Shown piece after piece: positions 1-10,706 of a stretch of 64,000 bases of DNA (position 1 is its first letter; the number at the start of each line of letters is the position of its first letter). The stretch is from Branchiostoma floridae (lineage: Eukaryota; Chordata; Leptocardii; Amphioxiformes; Branchiostomatidae): assembly GCF_000003815.2 (NCBI RefSeq), contig NC_049979.1:3694520-3758519 (forward strand), in the 5' to 3' direction. The notes beneath the pieces were generated by a model that was not told where the DNA came from, did not search any database, and saw only the letters and a program-made list of their open reading frames with translations. Position numbers and translations under genes: made by a program.

Positions 1-56
1 ACGTGTTGGGTTAGTGCTGAGATATTACTGATATTGGCGTCAATTTTGGCTCACAG
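1..56 (+). other. Partial 5' noncoding exon of the small ShKT gene
   Basis: The first 56 bases resemble the stretch ending at 2750 upstream of the astacin gene. Both end in GCTCACAG followed by a GT donor (GTAGGG here, GTGGGC there). In both loci the next acceptor precedes the same leader, ACGGAGAGAAGC, just before the ATG (752-763 here, 3714-3725 in the astacin gene). I infer a noncoding first exon whose 5' part lies outside the window. Confidence 0.5.
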
Positions 57-763
57 GTAGGGATATATTCACTGTACAAATGCTAGATACTCCCTTCTGT
101 CACTGTGAACATGTATCGTCACGTTAGGTTGAATGTTACCACACGTAATACCGCCGAGGCGGAGTCGTTATACCCCTGTCACATTTGGCGAAAATCAATC
201 GGACGACGATTCTGCTGCAATCGCCTGAGCCTCGCTTATAATAATATTTTTAATGAACAACAATTGTACAAGGTACAAAGTATGGCTCATATGTGACAGG
301 CACGGTTTTCAGGTGAAAAAATACGCGCAACCCTCTGTCGGTCTTAAATATGGCCGATCAATACGCCCGAAGATCGTGGATAATGTGACAGGGGTATTAC
401 CGACTGATGTGCCATCGATGTTGGGAGGAGTTGGGCCACGGTGGACGGCAGCATGATGATAGTACAGTAGAAGCCAGTTAATTGCACAATGTATTAACGC
501 ACACTTCTGTTAACTGCACGGAATCACAAAATCCCAAACCGGTGCGGTCCAGCAAGATAACTTCGCAATATTGCACCAGCCGGATAATTGCACGAAATTA
601 ACTGGCAAATTGGCCATGCAATTAAGCGGCTTCTACTATATACTCTGCTACAGAAATAGCAAGAGAACTTGCTGAATTGTGTGCCGGGCACGAATCACTT
701 CAACACGCCATGCGGCACAAGGCGAACATTGACTCTTGTTTCCCTTTCCAGACGGAGAGAAGC

Positions 764-1369
764 ATGAAGCCTGCAGCGTTGTTAGCCTGGGGAGTGGCGG
801 CCCTCGTGCTCAGTCCGCTCAAGCGGCTCCGTCAGGTCAGATTTTCATGATGTCTTGAAATCATTGAAAAATTGATGAGAAAAGTCTATAATTCCTATAA
901 TTCTCCATCATAAGACTCACAACTGTACATGTAACGCATGTAATTTATGGACGTTTGAGCAAAAAATAAAGGATACTGAACATGGAAATAAAGGCCTAAT
1001 TTACGTAATCAATATGAAAATGCCATAATTCCGCAGTGGTAGAAATTTCACACGTGACATGTGTCAGTTGACATGCGTCAGCTACTTCCAAATGGTCATC
1101 ACCATGCTTAGATTATGTAAGTGTGAGAGTCATTTGCATGAAATTTACAAAACCTCTAAATATTTCACAGAAGTCTGATGTCTCCGAAGTCCGAACTGCT
1201 TTTTTTTGTTTTTATCATTACAGGTGGAAGCAGATCTGCCCGTGCCGTACAGCCCTGTTCTGACAAGGCCGTGTGGTGTTCCAAGATAACTAAATACGTC
1301 TGCGGTGAGAATCAGATCCTCGAGGAGTTCTGCCCCAAGACCTGTGGCGGGTGTGGACGTGCCATTTAG
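764..1369 (+). CDS. Small secreted ShKT-domain gene, a reduced paralogue of the astacin gene
   Basis: Two coding exons. The first (from ATG 764) encodes a signal-peptide-like start, [16 protein letters not shown], nearly matching exon 1 of the astacin gene at 3726. The second (1224-1369) follows a TTTTTATCATTACAG acceptor and encodes one six-cysteine ShKT domain ending in CPKTCGGCGRAI. It resembles the last exon of the astacin gene and shares its 3' UTR, with AATAAA at 1430-1435 and 1666-1671. No metallopeptidase exon lies between them. Relative to its paralogue, exon 1 lacks one base near the signal-peptide end, so the paralogous donor (exon end 835) would put exon 2 out of frame. A second GTCAG five bases upstream (exon end 830) keeps the ShKT exon in frame and gives a product of about 70 residues. 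The gene is therefore either a functional short secreted peptide using the shifted donor or a decaying copy. ShKT domains in animals are often accessory modules of metallopeptidases, so a toxin role should not be assumed. Confidence 0.55.
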
Positions 1370-1437
1370 CCAGCGCCCGGCTGCCATTGAGCACTGAGTA
1401 CCCCAGCCTCGTCTAGCATGCAGACATGTAATAAACA

Positions 1438-1527
1438 TAGCCACATCATCATCAACATCATCAACATCATCATCAATATCATCATCACGGCCACCATCAT
1501 CATAATCGTCATCATCATCATTATCAT
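1438..1527 (+). repeat. (CAT/ATC)n microsatellite in the 3' region of the ShKT gene
   Basis: Trinucleotide CAT/ATC repeats begin a few bases after the AATAAA at 1430. An equivalent tract follows the equivalent AATAAA in the astacin gene, so the repeat is older than the duplication of the two genes. Confidence 0.85.
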
Positions 1528-1780
1528 TGCAGATGTCTGTAACGTAGCCTGTGAAGGTTTAATTATACTGCTGCCGACTCCATTTTCCGTGTTAACAACG
1601 TTGTTTATGTACTGTCAATGCTAATAGACTGGGTGTCGGACTCGCAATGTTGAGAAAAAAATAACAATAAAACTCATCCATGGATTAATTTATTCATAAC
1701 TTCTTTCTTCACTGGTTACTCCATCTCCTCCTGACGCTCTACAGTATACAGGCTTTTCATATGACGTCACCGGCGCTAGC

Positions 1781-2018
1781 CTCCATAGCAGGCTCTCTAT
1801 GGCCTTTTTTGGCCCATAGTACCCTTTTGCTGGCCATTTCTTTTTGTACTGGGTCGCTGATTGCTGGCCTTTTCTGATTGCCGGCCATGTAGAGCCTGCA
1901 TGGAAACGTCGCTACAAAGTGATATTAAAAAACGATTAGGGCGATTAACTCACTTAATATCACTTTGTAGCGCCGTGTACTATGGGCCAAAAAAGGCCAT
2001 AGAGAGTCTGCTATGGAG
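1781..2018. mobile_element. Foldback / MITE-like element with nested inverted repeats
   Basis: The outer arms 1781-1821 and 1978-2018 are inverted copies of 41 bases with one mismatch, beginning CTCCATAGCAGGCTCTCTAT. A second perfect 17-base inverted pair lies inside at 1911-1927 and 1955-1971. There is no coding capacity. It lies between the two paralogous ShKT-bearing genes. Confidence 0.8.
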
Positions 2019-2195
2019 GCATGTTGGATTACAGCGTCGTTGTGAAAGTCTATCCATGAAAGTCAATGGAACTGGCAGGAAGTAATCCCTGAATCTTACC
2101 CAGTTGTGGAGATTTAATTGTCTTATATTAAACGTAATTAGTTTTTAGCCAGATGCACACAAAGGTAATTTGCACCATTCGAAATCACATTTGAG

Positions 2196-2449
2196 TGCAG
2201 TCAGGCGAGCGTGTATATCAAGTATGAGGTCCGTGTTTATGTGATATTTTTTCAAACGCAGTCGTATGCACGATACTCATCTCAATCGTTTTCGGTACGC
2301 AGGCATACGCACAGTACGGCCCATTACGCGTACCTGAAACTGGCACAAAACGATTTTTGTGTAGCAGGTGCGCACGGCTGCGTATGAAACAAAAAAGACG
2401 ATACGAAATTCATTTGTACCTGATATACACGCCCGTGTTTGACTGTACT
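2196..2449. mobile_element. MITE-like element with imperfect terminal inverted repeats
   Basis: The arms around 2196-2228 and 2417-2449 are imperfect inverted copies sharing the core CGTGTATATCA. The roughly 190-base centre contains further imperfect palindromes and no credible reading frame. Element boundaries are approximate. Confidence 0.5.
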
Positions 2450-2643
2450 TTTGATTGACAAATCCACTCATTAGCCAGCCATGTGACGATTGTTTACCGA
2501 CCTTGCAGGTGGCCTCATACGTCAGCCATAGAACTTTGACATTTCGGTAGTTCGCCGTCAGCGACAGAGCATTGACAACTCAGTATGCCTCAGAACAAGC
2601 GCGGAATCATACATCAGCGAACAATAAGGGCGGGTATACCGGC

Positions 2644-2750
2644 TATATAAACACAAATACAGATACAGAATGAACAAACGAGTCATTTCATGCCGAAGTG
2701 TTTGTGTGGCGGATCAGCACTGAAGTATTTCTGACATTGTCGGCTCACAG
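2644..2750 (+). promoter_or_regulatory. TATA box and probable 5' noncoding exon of the astacin gene
   Basis: TATATAAA at 2644-2651 is about 30 bases upstream of a plausible transcription start near 2675. The stretch ending at 2750 (GGCTCACAG followed by GTGGGC) resembles the first 56 bases of the window and is probably a noncoding first exon spliced to 3714. The start site is inferred from TATA spacing only. Confidence 0.5.
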
Positions 2751-3725
2751 GTGGGCATATATTCACTTTAAATATTCTAGATCTCTCAGGTAGCTTCCTC
2801 GGGTCGCGGTGAACATGGTTTGACTCGCTAGGTAGAAAGTTCACACATGGTGCCACCGTAGCGGCATTGTACGTACTGATACACCACCGATGTTGGCGGC
2901 AGGGTTGGGTTTAGAGGGGGGGGGGGGGGGGGATTTCCCTGAAGCGGCAGTTTGGCTGCGGCCGAAATATTTGACAGAACGAATTTCATTGATGCTAAGG
3001 GATCCTTTTTGTGAGACTTGTTGTATTTTTAGTCGTACTTGTACGTTTTGCAGAATATTCCCATTATAAAGTCAAGGGTAACACAAATTCAATTTAGAAC
3101 GCAGCAACGTCGCGACGCCGCCAAAGTCCAATGAGATACCCGCTTTTATCGCTTGAATTTAAAAAAAATCTATGCGTCTTTGGCAACGTACTGAATAACT
3201 CTTTCAAAATATTTCTGTGACTGACTTTTCTTTGTACATAGACGGTGTCAATGACGGGTGAGTTCAGGCGAGGTTACAATTACCTCAATGCCCCTAGGCC
3301 CTATGGCATTCTGCTGTATATGTGAGATCAATAGATACCAACTTCTCGGGGTATAAATGAGAGTAAGATAAAATAGTTCACGCCAGCGAGTTTTTAAAAC
3401 AGGGCTACCATGCCGCATGCGTCGTTAATCCCGAAAATGATTCAATCACCAGGCAGGCTGTTAGAACATAGGCTGGAGTTTTCTTTTACACAACGGGTGA
3501 TACAAGCTTACTGGTAGCCCGTCTAGTTCTCGCCGCAAAATCAAAGCACCTCCTACATCGGCTACATATGGAGGCGAGGAGCAGCACTCCAGTTAGAAGC
3601 TCTGAGGAAGACGTCAGGCATCGAAAGGTCAGCAGGTGAGATTAACTGGTTGTGAAACAGAAAACCCCAGTATGCTATGTGTGTTTGATATTTGCAATGC
3701 TTTCCCTTACCAGACGGAGAGAAGC

Positions 3726-6056
3726 ATGAACAATACAGCGCTGTTAGCCTGGGGAGTGGCGGCCCTGATGCTCCTGTCTGCTCAAGCGGCTCCAACAGGT
3801 CAGCAAGGAGTTTTTTTGGCACCAAATCTGTTGTTTTTATGATTTTTGTTTACACTTTACAAAGATTGTGAATGTGAGTACATTAAGTGTATTACTATGT
3901 GGTAGCGGATGTTGATGCCATGTTAATGTTATCTAACGTCGTATTTAATATTTCTGCTGCATAAATGTGTTGTTTCTTTCATTGTTGCCTACATTGATAT
4001 TCTGTGGGGTTTTTTTCTTCAAAACAACGGATATAGGTTACCCCACGGATAAAGGTGAACTGGCGTTAAACCTAAAATCACACCAAACACTATCTGTAAT
4101 TTGGACAACATTTTTCTTCCTCCAGGTGACTCCAAGGAGCAGAAAGATATCTTTGAAATCAACCAAGAGGCGGGTAAGCGAATCATTATAACTTCTGGAT
4201 GAAAATGACTGTTTAATGACGTCTTGAGGATTACACAATGTTGTAGTCCCTACATTCAATGGTACCATTCAATTTGTTACTTGCTTGTTACGTTCATTGT
4301 TGCCGTTTGTTATATATGGCTAGCTTAATAATTATGTGACTACTCACTAACTCACTAACGGCAGATGTACATCTGCCTGACTAACTCAGTCTCAGGAACA
4401 TTCCTCCGGCATATACATTTACATAATTGACCACTTTCCGAATTCCGGCGCCATTTTGAATCTGCTCTCGCGAGAGCATTTTCCAGCGGGAACGCGCGTG
4501 ATTTGGTAGCGGGCGGTACGAAATTCTCGTCGTAGCACGTCACCGGAACGTACTGCGCCTGCGCGAACCCTGGTGTTTTGGGGCTTGGTTTGGTCAACGT
4601 TGCATTGAAATCCCGCTTGTTGCACAGTATATGTTAGAGACATGGTTTCATGTAAAACGTACACGGGATTTTACCCTTATATACGCACGTACTTTCTTAA
4701 ATGCGGCCCTTTAGTAAACCGGGGGTTTAGCAAGGTTTAGCATGTCTATACTTTTCGCGCAGGCGCAGTACGTTCCGGTGACGTGCTTCTCGTCGTAGGC
4801 CTGTCACAATGGCGTCCCAATAGTACCCAGGCGAAATTCGCCCTTATTTATGCATGCCAAGAGGAGATAATATTGCTCTGGGTGGGCGGGCAACGCTCCC
4901 AGTTCCGAGAAAATGGGACGGGTCTGCACCCTTGGACTGAAACCACAATAAACAAACATATTTGTCATAGCCTGCTCAAAACATTTTCTTTTTCAATTCA
5001 TATTCCACAGGGTTGCTTGGACTGGCCTGTCCTGGCTTCAAGTGCGATAAAGACTGCGACTTTGGATACGACACCGACGCAGATGGATGCTTCGTCTGTA
5101 GCTGCAACCCAGGTAAGGCGGCAAATTAACAAACCCCCTCCCATCTCCCACCTGACAAGTCCCGGTCTTGTGCTAGGCACTTTGCACGACTTTCATCAAT
5201 TTACCCAGGTGTAAAAATGGGTGCCTAACTTCGGTTGGGGAGGTAAAAGACGGTGGGAGGAGAGGGTTGGGTTCCGCTCTCTAATACTGTGCCTTAGACC
5301 AAATAATGTCCTTGGCTAGACACAATGGACAACAAACCACTGCCCCTACCGCCTCAAAAAGGATGTGGGGCTATCTTAACATTTTAAATCTCCGCGTTCT
5401 TTGTAGTTGGTACTGTAAAGATAAGTAGGTAACTTGAGTGCAATGTCACAATGTCCTTGTCTCCGTTCATAAGCATAGCTGTCTTTTCTGTCCTAAAACC
5501 CACACACAGAGGACAAAGAGGTGCTGTACCAGGGAGACATGTTGTTGGACCGAAGAGGAAAGAACAGAGTCCTGCATGGCGACAGCGGGAACCGTGGATC
5601 CGTCGAAGGGATGCATTGGCCGAAAGTTATTCCTTACGTCATTCATTATTCAATCGGTATGTACAAACCTCCTCCTGACATGTTCGGAAGTAAAGTTTAA
5701 CGGTAATTTGCAACACACATGAAATTGGACAAATTTGGCAAATTCTGGATTTCAATCCAGCGCGTGACGCTGCAGATCATTTTTGGTTCGGAATGATTTC
5801 TAGCCGCTGTTTCAGGGTCCTGAATACGCGTTGAGTCCAGCAAAGTTTTATGAAGACTACTTTAATTCTAATTTTTCAAAGGATTGGACCTTGACTATTG
5901 GATTTCGAAAGACAAAGAAGTGCCAAGTTTGGATTTCATTCCAACGTCTTCAAAAACTTTTACGGACCCTACCTGTTTCTCTCAAGGCTTACTGAGTTCT
6001 AACGCAAATTCACCTTTATCCGTGGGTAACCTATATTCGTTGATAAAAACAATGAA

Positions 6057-6095
<39 letters not shown>

Positions 6096-9000
6096 ATCTA
6101 TATCTATCTATCTATATATATATATATGTATGTAAACTGCAATATTTTGAAAATATTGCAATTTGAAACCACCGTCCGTTGACGTCAAATACCTATCCTG
6201 TTTTAAAACAACGGATGTAGGTTACCCTACGGATAAAGGTGAACTAGCGTTTTTACTCGTCTCTCAGAATGATAACTGAAAAACACCTTTTCTTTTAGCA
6301 CCGGGATCGAGTGGAAGAAGCGCCATTGATGAAGCTATCGCAGACTTCCACAAGTACACCTGTCTCCGCTTTACGCCAAGAACCAATGAGGAGGCTTACA
6401 TCAAATTTTACCAAGGCAGCGGGTAAAATGTTGTTTTCTTTTGTTTTGTTTTGGGGATCAGGACGATTCTGCCCTTTACCAGACTCCGTCCTGCCAAGGC
6501 AGCGGGTAAAATGTTGTTTTCTTTTGTTTTGTTTTGGGGATCAGGACGATTCTGCCCTTTACCAGACTCCGTCCTGGCCGAATAATAATAGGGACTTTGA
6601 CAAAGTTAGGCATGAAAGCCTAGTAGGAGTTGATTGGCCTTTGACTAGTAGGAGTGAAAATACCGGTCGGCGGTAAGAGCTAGACTGCAATTAAGACTGA
6701 CTGAAATCCCATGGCAACTTATTAGTCGCTATTTGGTCAACCAATATGAGAGAGGTTGTACACGTAGTGTACTAGTAGTACATTGTATCTTTCAATCCCA
6801 ACATGAAGGATGACGGATGGCTAATGAAAGTCCTTTGATGTTCCGTCTGGTTGCAGGTGTTCCTCTCCAGTCGGCTACTCTGGATATGTCAACGAGATCT
6901 CAATTGGTCAAGGCTGTGGGTACAAAAGCATAGTGATCCACGAGATCATGCACTCGCTCGGCTTCTACCACGAGCAGTCCCGTCCAGACAGGGACGACTA
7001 TGTCGAAATAGTGTGGGACAATATTGAAAGTGGTGAGTGTAAAGTTACATGTATTAGCATTTCCTCAACTGACTGACATACCTTTCTTTTCTCATTGAGC
7101 AGATGAAGATTGAACATTTTTAATGATTTTTGCACGATCTCCAGGGATGAGGTACAACTTCGACAAACAAAGTAATATCGACTCGCTCGGGACTCCATAT
7201 GACTACAGGTCCGTCATGCACTACGGTGGGACCGCTTTCGGGATTGGCCGTCCAGCGAGAGTCACCATCAAGGCCAAGGAGTAAGACTTCTTTTATCCAC
7301 TTACGTTCAATATACTTATAGTGGCAATCATGGGATCGTGTGGTGTAATCGCGATTGTTTGAGCCATAACCCAGAGGTTCCGAGTCCGTTGATATGCCAC
7401 TGACCCTGGGTACTTTACACCACTTTCCTCACTTAACTCAGGTGGAAATGAGTACCTAGCTTCGGTTGTGGGTTAGGACCGTCCCACAGATAGGACGCTG
7501 AAGGAGTTCCCGTGCTTGAGGAGAGCCACACCTACAGTACACGCGTACAGAAATGGTTAACGTACAGAAACAGTTTAATTACAGAAGAAAAAAAAATCAA
7601 CCTTGACCTTCGTTTTCCCAGCCCCTACGCACATACCAAATATCATTACAATCCATCCAGAGGTTCTAGAGCTATGGTGACCACAAATATCCAGACACAC
7701 AAACAGATACACAGACAGACACACAGACAGACAGACATACCCAAAACTATACCTCCATTTTTATGGAGGTAATTAACGTACAGAAACAGTTAACGTACAA
7801 ACATGTAACTTTCTCTCCTCACAGCACCAGCAAGGAACATGTGATTGGCCAGCGATCGGGGTTCAGCCAAATCGACTTAGAACAGCTGAATCTGCGCTAC
7901 AATTGTGGTGAGTCCAGGAAACATACTCTCCTTCCTAGATTTGAATGTCACCATGAAAAATGGAGGTATCGTTTAGTCTGAATGTGTGAGTGTGTGTGTG
8001 TCTGTGTCTGTGTGTGAGAGAGATAGTGTGTGTGTGTGTGTGTATGCCTGTGTGGTGTGTTTGTGTATGTATGTGTGTGTGTATGAGTGTGTGTGTGTGT
8101 GCGCCTGTGTGTGTGTCTGTGGTGTGTCTGTGTGCGTGTGTCTGTGTTTTTGTGTGTCTTTCTTTCCTGGACAGCTATGTATGGTCTTGATTTTGCTGGT
8201 AGGTAGCTTTCAATGTAAAGAAGAAGTAGGCTAGAGCTTCCTAGAAGCTTGTTAACAAACTGCAGTGGCGTCTTGTTAAAATCTTCCGAAAAGGATACCT
8301 GAACAAAGGAAGACAGATTTCCATGATATTTGGTGTACATGTAGCTTTGATAAAGATGTACACAATTAGAGGCAACTTATGCAAATCAGGATTTAATTTG
8401 CATGATTAATGACGAAATTCTATAATTCTAGTTATAAGACATTGAAGCACGTAACATAATGTAATTTATGGTAGGTGGAACATCAATAGACACCTATTTT
8501 GCATAAGTAATAATAAATTAACACTGGGAATTTCATACTTGTAAGATATGTAGGTTACTTGGGGGGAAATCATAGAGTTCATTTGCATGGAATTGAAAAA
8601 GCGATTAACGTTTCATGTAGGCAAGGAGGTTCAACCTCCTTGATGTAGGTTTGATGTCTCCGAATTTTTGTCGTTTCTATCATTGCAGAAGGAACATATC
8701 CAGCCCTTATCTGTGAGGACGGGCGCAAGGATCTCTGCCCAGACTTGAAAAGCTTCTGCGGTAGCATCAAGCACATGGCGTTCATGATGAAGTACTGCCT
8801 CAAGACTTGTGGCATGTGCAGTGATGTAGCTTCCACTGTGGCTTCCACTGTAGCTTCCACTGCCGCTTCCACTGCCGCTTCTACTGCAGCTTCCATCTGC
8901 GAGGACAAGTACGCGGACTGTCCGCGCTGGAAACGCGAGTGCAGTATCAACCGGTACATGAAGAAGTACTGCGCCAAGACTTGCGGCACGTGTGGTGGCG

Positions 9001-10460
9001 GTGTAGCCCCCACTGCAGAACCGTGCCAGCGGGGAGACGGGGCGTCCTACCGAGGAACTGTCTCTGTGACCGACACAGGCAAGACGTGTCAGCGCTGGGA
9101 CAGGCAGACACCTCATGGACACAAGTACACACCTGCTAATTATCCTACATCCGGACTGGAGGAGAACTACTGCCGGAATCCGTCCGGCTGGAGCGAGGTC
9201 TGGTGTTACACCACGGACCCCGGCTCGAGATGGGAGCGGTGTGACGTACCCGTCTGTGGTAAGGTTCGATTCTGTAACATTAGACACGCATATAAGACCT
9301 CAGCTCGTCACCCCCATGAACACTGAGGTTTTATTATATACTGTAAATGCATTTAAGTTCGGGGGGATTTAATTTCGCGGTAGCGGGAAAATGGACTTTT
9401 CACGGTGGTTTTAAGTTCGCGAACATTTCTGCATTTTTTTTTTCTATTTTGCTCTTGGACAGACGAGGACAATGTGGCACTGCACTCAAGTTTTTTAACT
9501 TATATTAACAGTGCCACATACACGGTACAGACAGAAGGTCCCCATTTTTACACCTGGGTGTAGTGAGGAGGGTCGTTTAAAGTGCCTTTCCCAAGGGCAC
9601 AACGTCGGGGGGCACGGCGGGGATCGAACTCAGAACCTCTAGATTCCGAGCCGAACGCTCTACCAGTTACGCCACGCCCGACGCCACATTTCTGCATTTC
9701 AGTAGGATATCCCAGGCCTTGGCTGGCAGGTGGGACATTGGCAGATACCAAACAAGTAAATAAAGGCCGAATGTGCTTAATCAAAATAACGAAAATGCCA
9801 TAATTCCTTAGTGGTCAATTTCATGCTTGCGAGATGTGTAAGCTACTCAAAGATCAACATCACCATGTGCGGGTTATGTAAATGTGGAGGCCATTTGCAT
9901 CAGATTGACAAAAGCTCTAAACATGTCTCGTAAATTAATCTCCAAGCAGATCCTACAATGGCATAAAATAGTACCAAACTGGCCAAGGAGTGAGTCAGCC
10001 AAGAGGTATCCATTTGCCGGTAGCGAAACAAATTCCTAAGCCGGCTTCACTCCTCTGGCAGCTTTTGATACTATCTTATGCTACCGTAGGATCTGCTTGG
10101 AGATTATTGTAAGTCTGATGTCTCCGACCTATTTTTTAATAAATCATTACAGGTGGCAGCGGATCTTCCCATGCAGACCCCGCTGGAGATCTCGCTGGAG
10201 CCCCTGCCGAAGGTCCCTGTGAGGACACGTACCGGATGTGTCCCCGGCTGAAACGCCACTGCCGTGATCCTAAGTACCAGGCCATGGTGAAGCACTGCCC
10301 CAAGACGTGCGGCACCTGCGGCGGTGGCGAAGCTCCCGATGCAGAGGCTCTCTGTGAGGATATGCACCCGACATGTCCCCGTCGGAAGCGCCACTGTGGC
10401 AAGCAGCGTATGCAGAAGCTCTGCCCCAAGACCTGCGGCAGGTGTGGACGTGCCCTCTAG
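3726..10460 (+). CDS. Secreted astacin metallopeptidase: antistasin-like pro-region, astacin, 2 ShKT, kringle, 2 ShKT
   Basis: Coding exons: 3726-3798, 4126-4173, 5011-5112, 5510-5656, 6299-6422, 6857-7032, 7145-7280, 7825-7907, 8689-9258, 10153-10460. All have GT/AG borders and compatible phases, giving 588 residues. Residues 1-21 are a signal peptide. Residues 47-72 form an antistasin-like cysteine module (C-x4-C-x3-C-x10-C-x2-C-x-C with GYDTDADGC). The astacin catalytic domain runs from about 105 to 296: zinc motif [19 protein letters not shown] (H193, E194, H197, H203), Met-turn SVMHY (M248, Y250) and four conserved cysteines (C145, C166, C185, C296). ShKT domains lie at 305-340 and 367-398, joined by a Ser/Thr/Ala linker. 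Residues 409-486 are a kringle, and two more ShKT domains start at C509. The family consists of zinc endopeptidases activated by removal of the pro-region. The antistasin module might contribute to latency or inhibit serine proteases (inference). Downstream AATAAA motifs lie at 10513, 10759 and 10780. The domain order is unusual; the exon chain itself is well supported. Confidence 0.93.
4021..4068. mobile_element. Single arm of the ACGGATA..GGTTACC MITE family
   Basis: This intronic stretch matches the right arm of the element at 6000-6251 (AACAACGGATNTAGGTTACC followed by GGATAAAGGTGAACT). I found no opposite arm nearby, so it is a solo arm or a truncated copy in intron 1 of the astacin gene. 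Confidence 0.6.
6000..6251. mobile_element. MITE-like element in astacin intron 4 with an internal (CTAT)n tract
   Basis: The left arm TAACGCAAATTCACCTTTAT at 6000 and the right arm ending ATAAAGGTGAACTAGCGTT at 6251 are inverted copies. The interior holds a CTAT microsatellite at about 6057-6127 and a stretch resembling the interiors of the copies at 37166-37386 and 63157-63373. It is noncoding. Confidence 0.75.
6411..6576 (+). repeat. Exact 83-bp tandem duplication across the astacin exon 5 donor
   Basis: Bases 6411-6493 are repeated without mismatch at 6494-6576. The unit includes the last 12 bases of exon 5 (ends 6422), its donor GGGTAAAA and 71 bases of intron. Two identical donors therefore exist 83 bases apart. 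Using the second would read through an immediate in-frame TAA, so the first is the productive donor. Confidence 0.92.
7984..8157 (+). repeat. (GT)n-rich microsatellite in astacin intron 8
   Basis: An interrupted GT/TGTG tract of about 170 bases. Long open frames on both strands here arise from the repeat and are not genes. Confidence 0.9.
8826..8894 (+). repeat. Coding 12-bp repeat for the Ser/Thr/Ala linker between ShKT 1 and ShKT 2
   Basis: GTAGCTTCCACT-type units are repeated about six times within exon 9, encoding VAST/AAST repeats (residues 343-365). The linker is rich in Ser and Thr and is a likely O-glycosylation site in a secreted protein (inference). Repeat number may be polymorphic. 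Confidence 0.85.
9340..9437. mobile_element. Short copy of the ACTGTAAATGCA MITE family
   Basis: It starts ACTGTAAATGCATTTAAGTT and ends near GAACATTTCTGCATTT, matching the ends of the longer copies at 33570-33737 and 54968-55179. It lies in intron 9 of the astacin gene. Confidence 0.65.
9936..10106. mobile_element. MITE-like element, family TAATCTCCAAGCAGATCCTA
   Basis: The ends TAATCTCCAAGCAGATCCTA and TAGGATCTGCTTGGAGATTA are inverted copies. The right arm continues as CTATCTTATGCTACCG. A related copy lies at 26570-26744. This one inserted in the last astacin intron just upstream of the final ShKT exon. The corresponding intron of the small ShKT gene lacks it, so the insertion came after the duplication or was lost from the small gene. 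Confidence 0.8.
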
Positions 10461-10519
10461 CCAGTACCCGGCTGCCATTGCTGAGTACCCCAGCTTCGTC
10501 GAGCAGACATGTAATAAAC

Positions 10520-10706
10520 AAAGCCCACATTATCATGAACATCATCATCGTCGTCATCAACATCCTCATCATCGTCATTATCATCATCATCAACGACTTC
10601 ATCAACGTCATCGTCGTCATCGTCATCAAAATCATCATCATCGTCATCACCATTATCATCATCGTCAACATCATCATCTTCATCAGCAGCATCAGCATCA
10701 ACGTTA
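10520..10706 (+). repeat. (CAT/ATC)n microsatellite in the astacin 3' region
   Basis: About 185 bases of CAT/ATC/CGT trinucleotides directly follow the AATAAA at 10513 and precede the AATAAA motifs at 10759 and 10780. Open frames here, such as poly-Asp on the minus strand, are repeat artefacts. Confidence 0.85.

Noticed and set aside
5884-6135. A possible extra exon of the astacin gene between exons 4 and 5.
   Set aside because: Exons 4 and 5 join in phase and give a continuous astacin alignment. This stretch has no matching splice sites and overlaps a MITE.
7948-8340. Open frames of Val-Cys or Thr-His repeats.
   Set aside because: They come from the GT microsatellite inside an intron.
8745-9326. 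ShKT plus kringle as a separate small gene starting at an internal Met.
   Set aside because: The exon has a good acceptor at 8688 and is in phase with the end of the astacin domain, so it is exon 9 of the larger gene.
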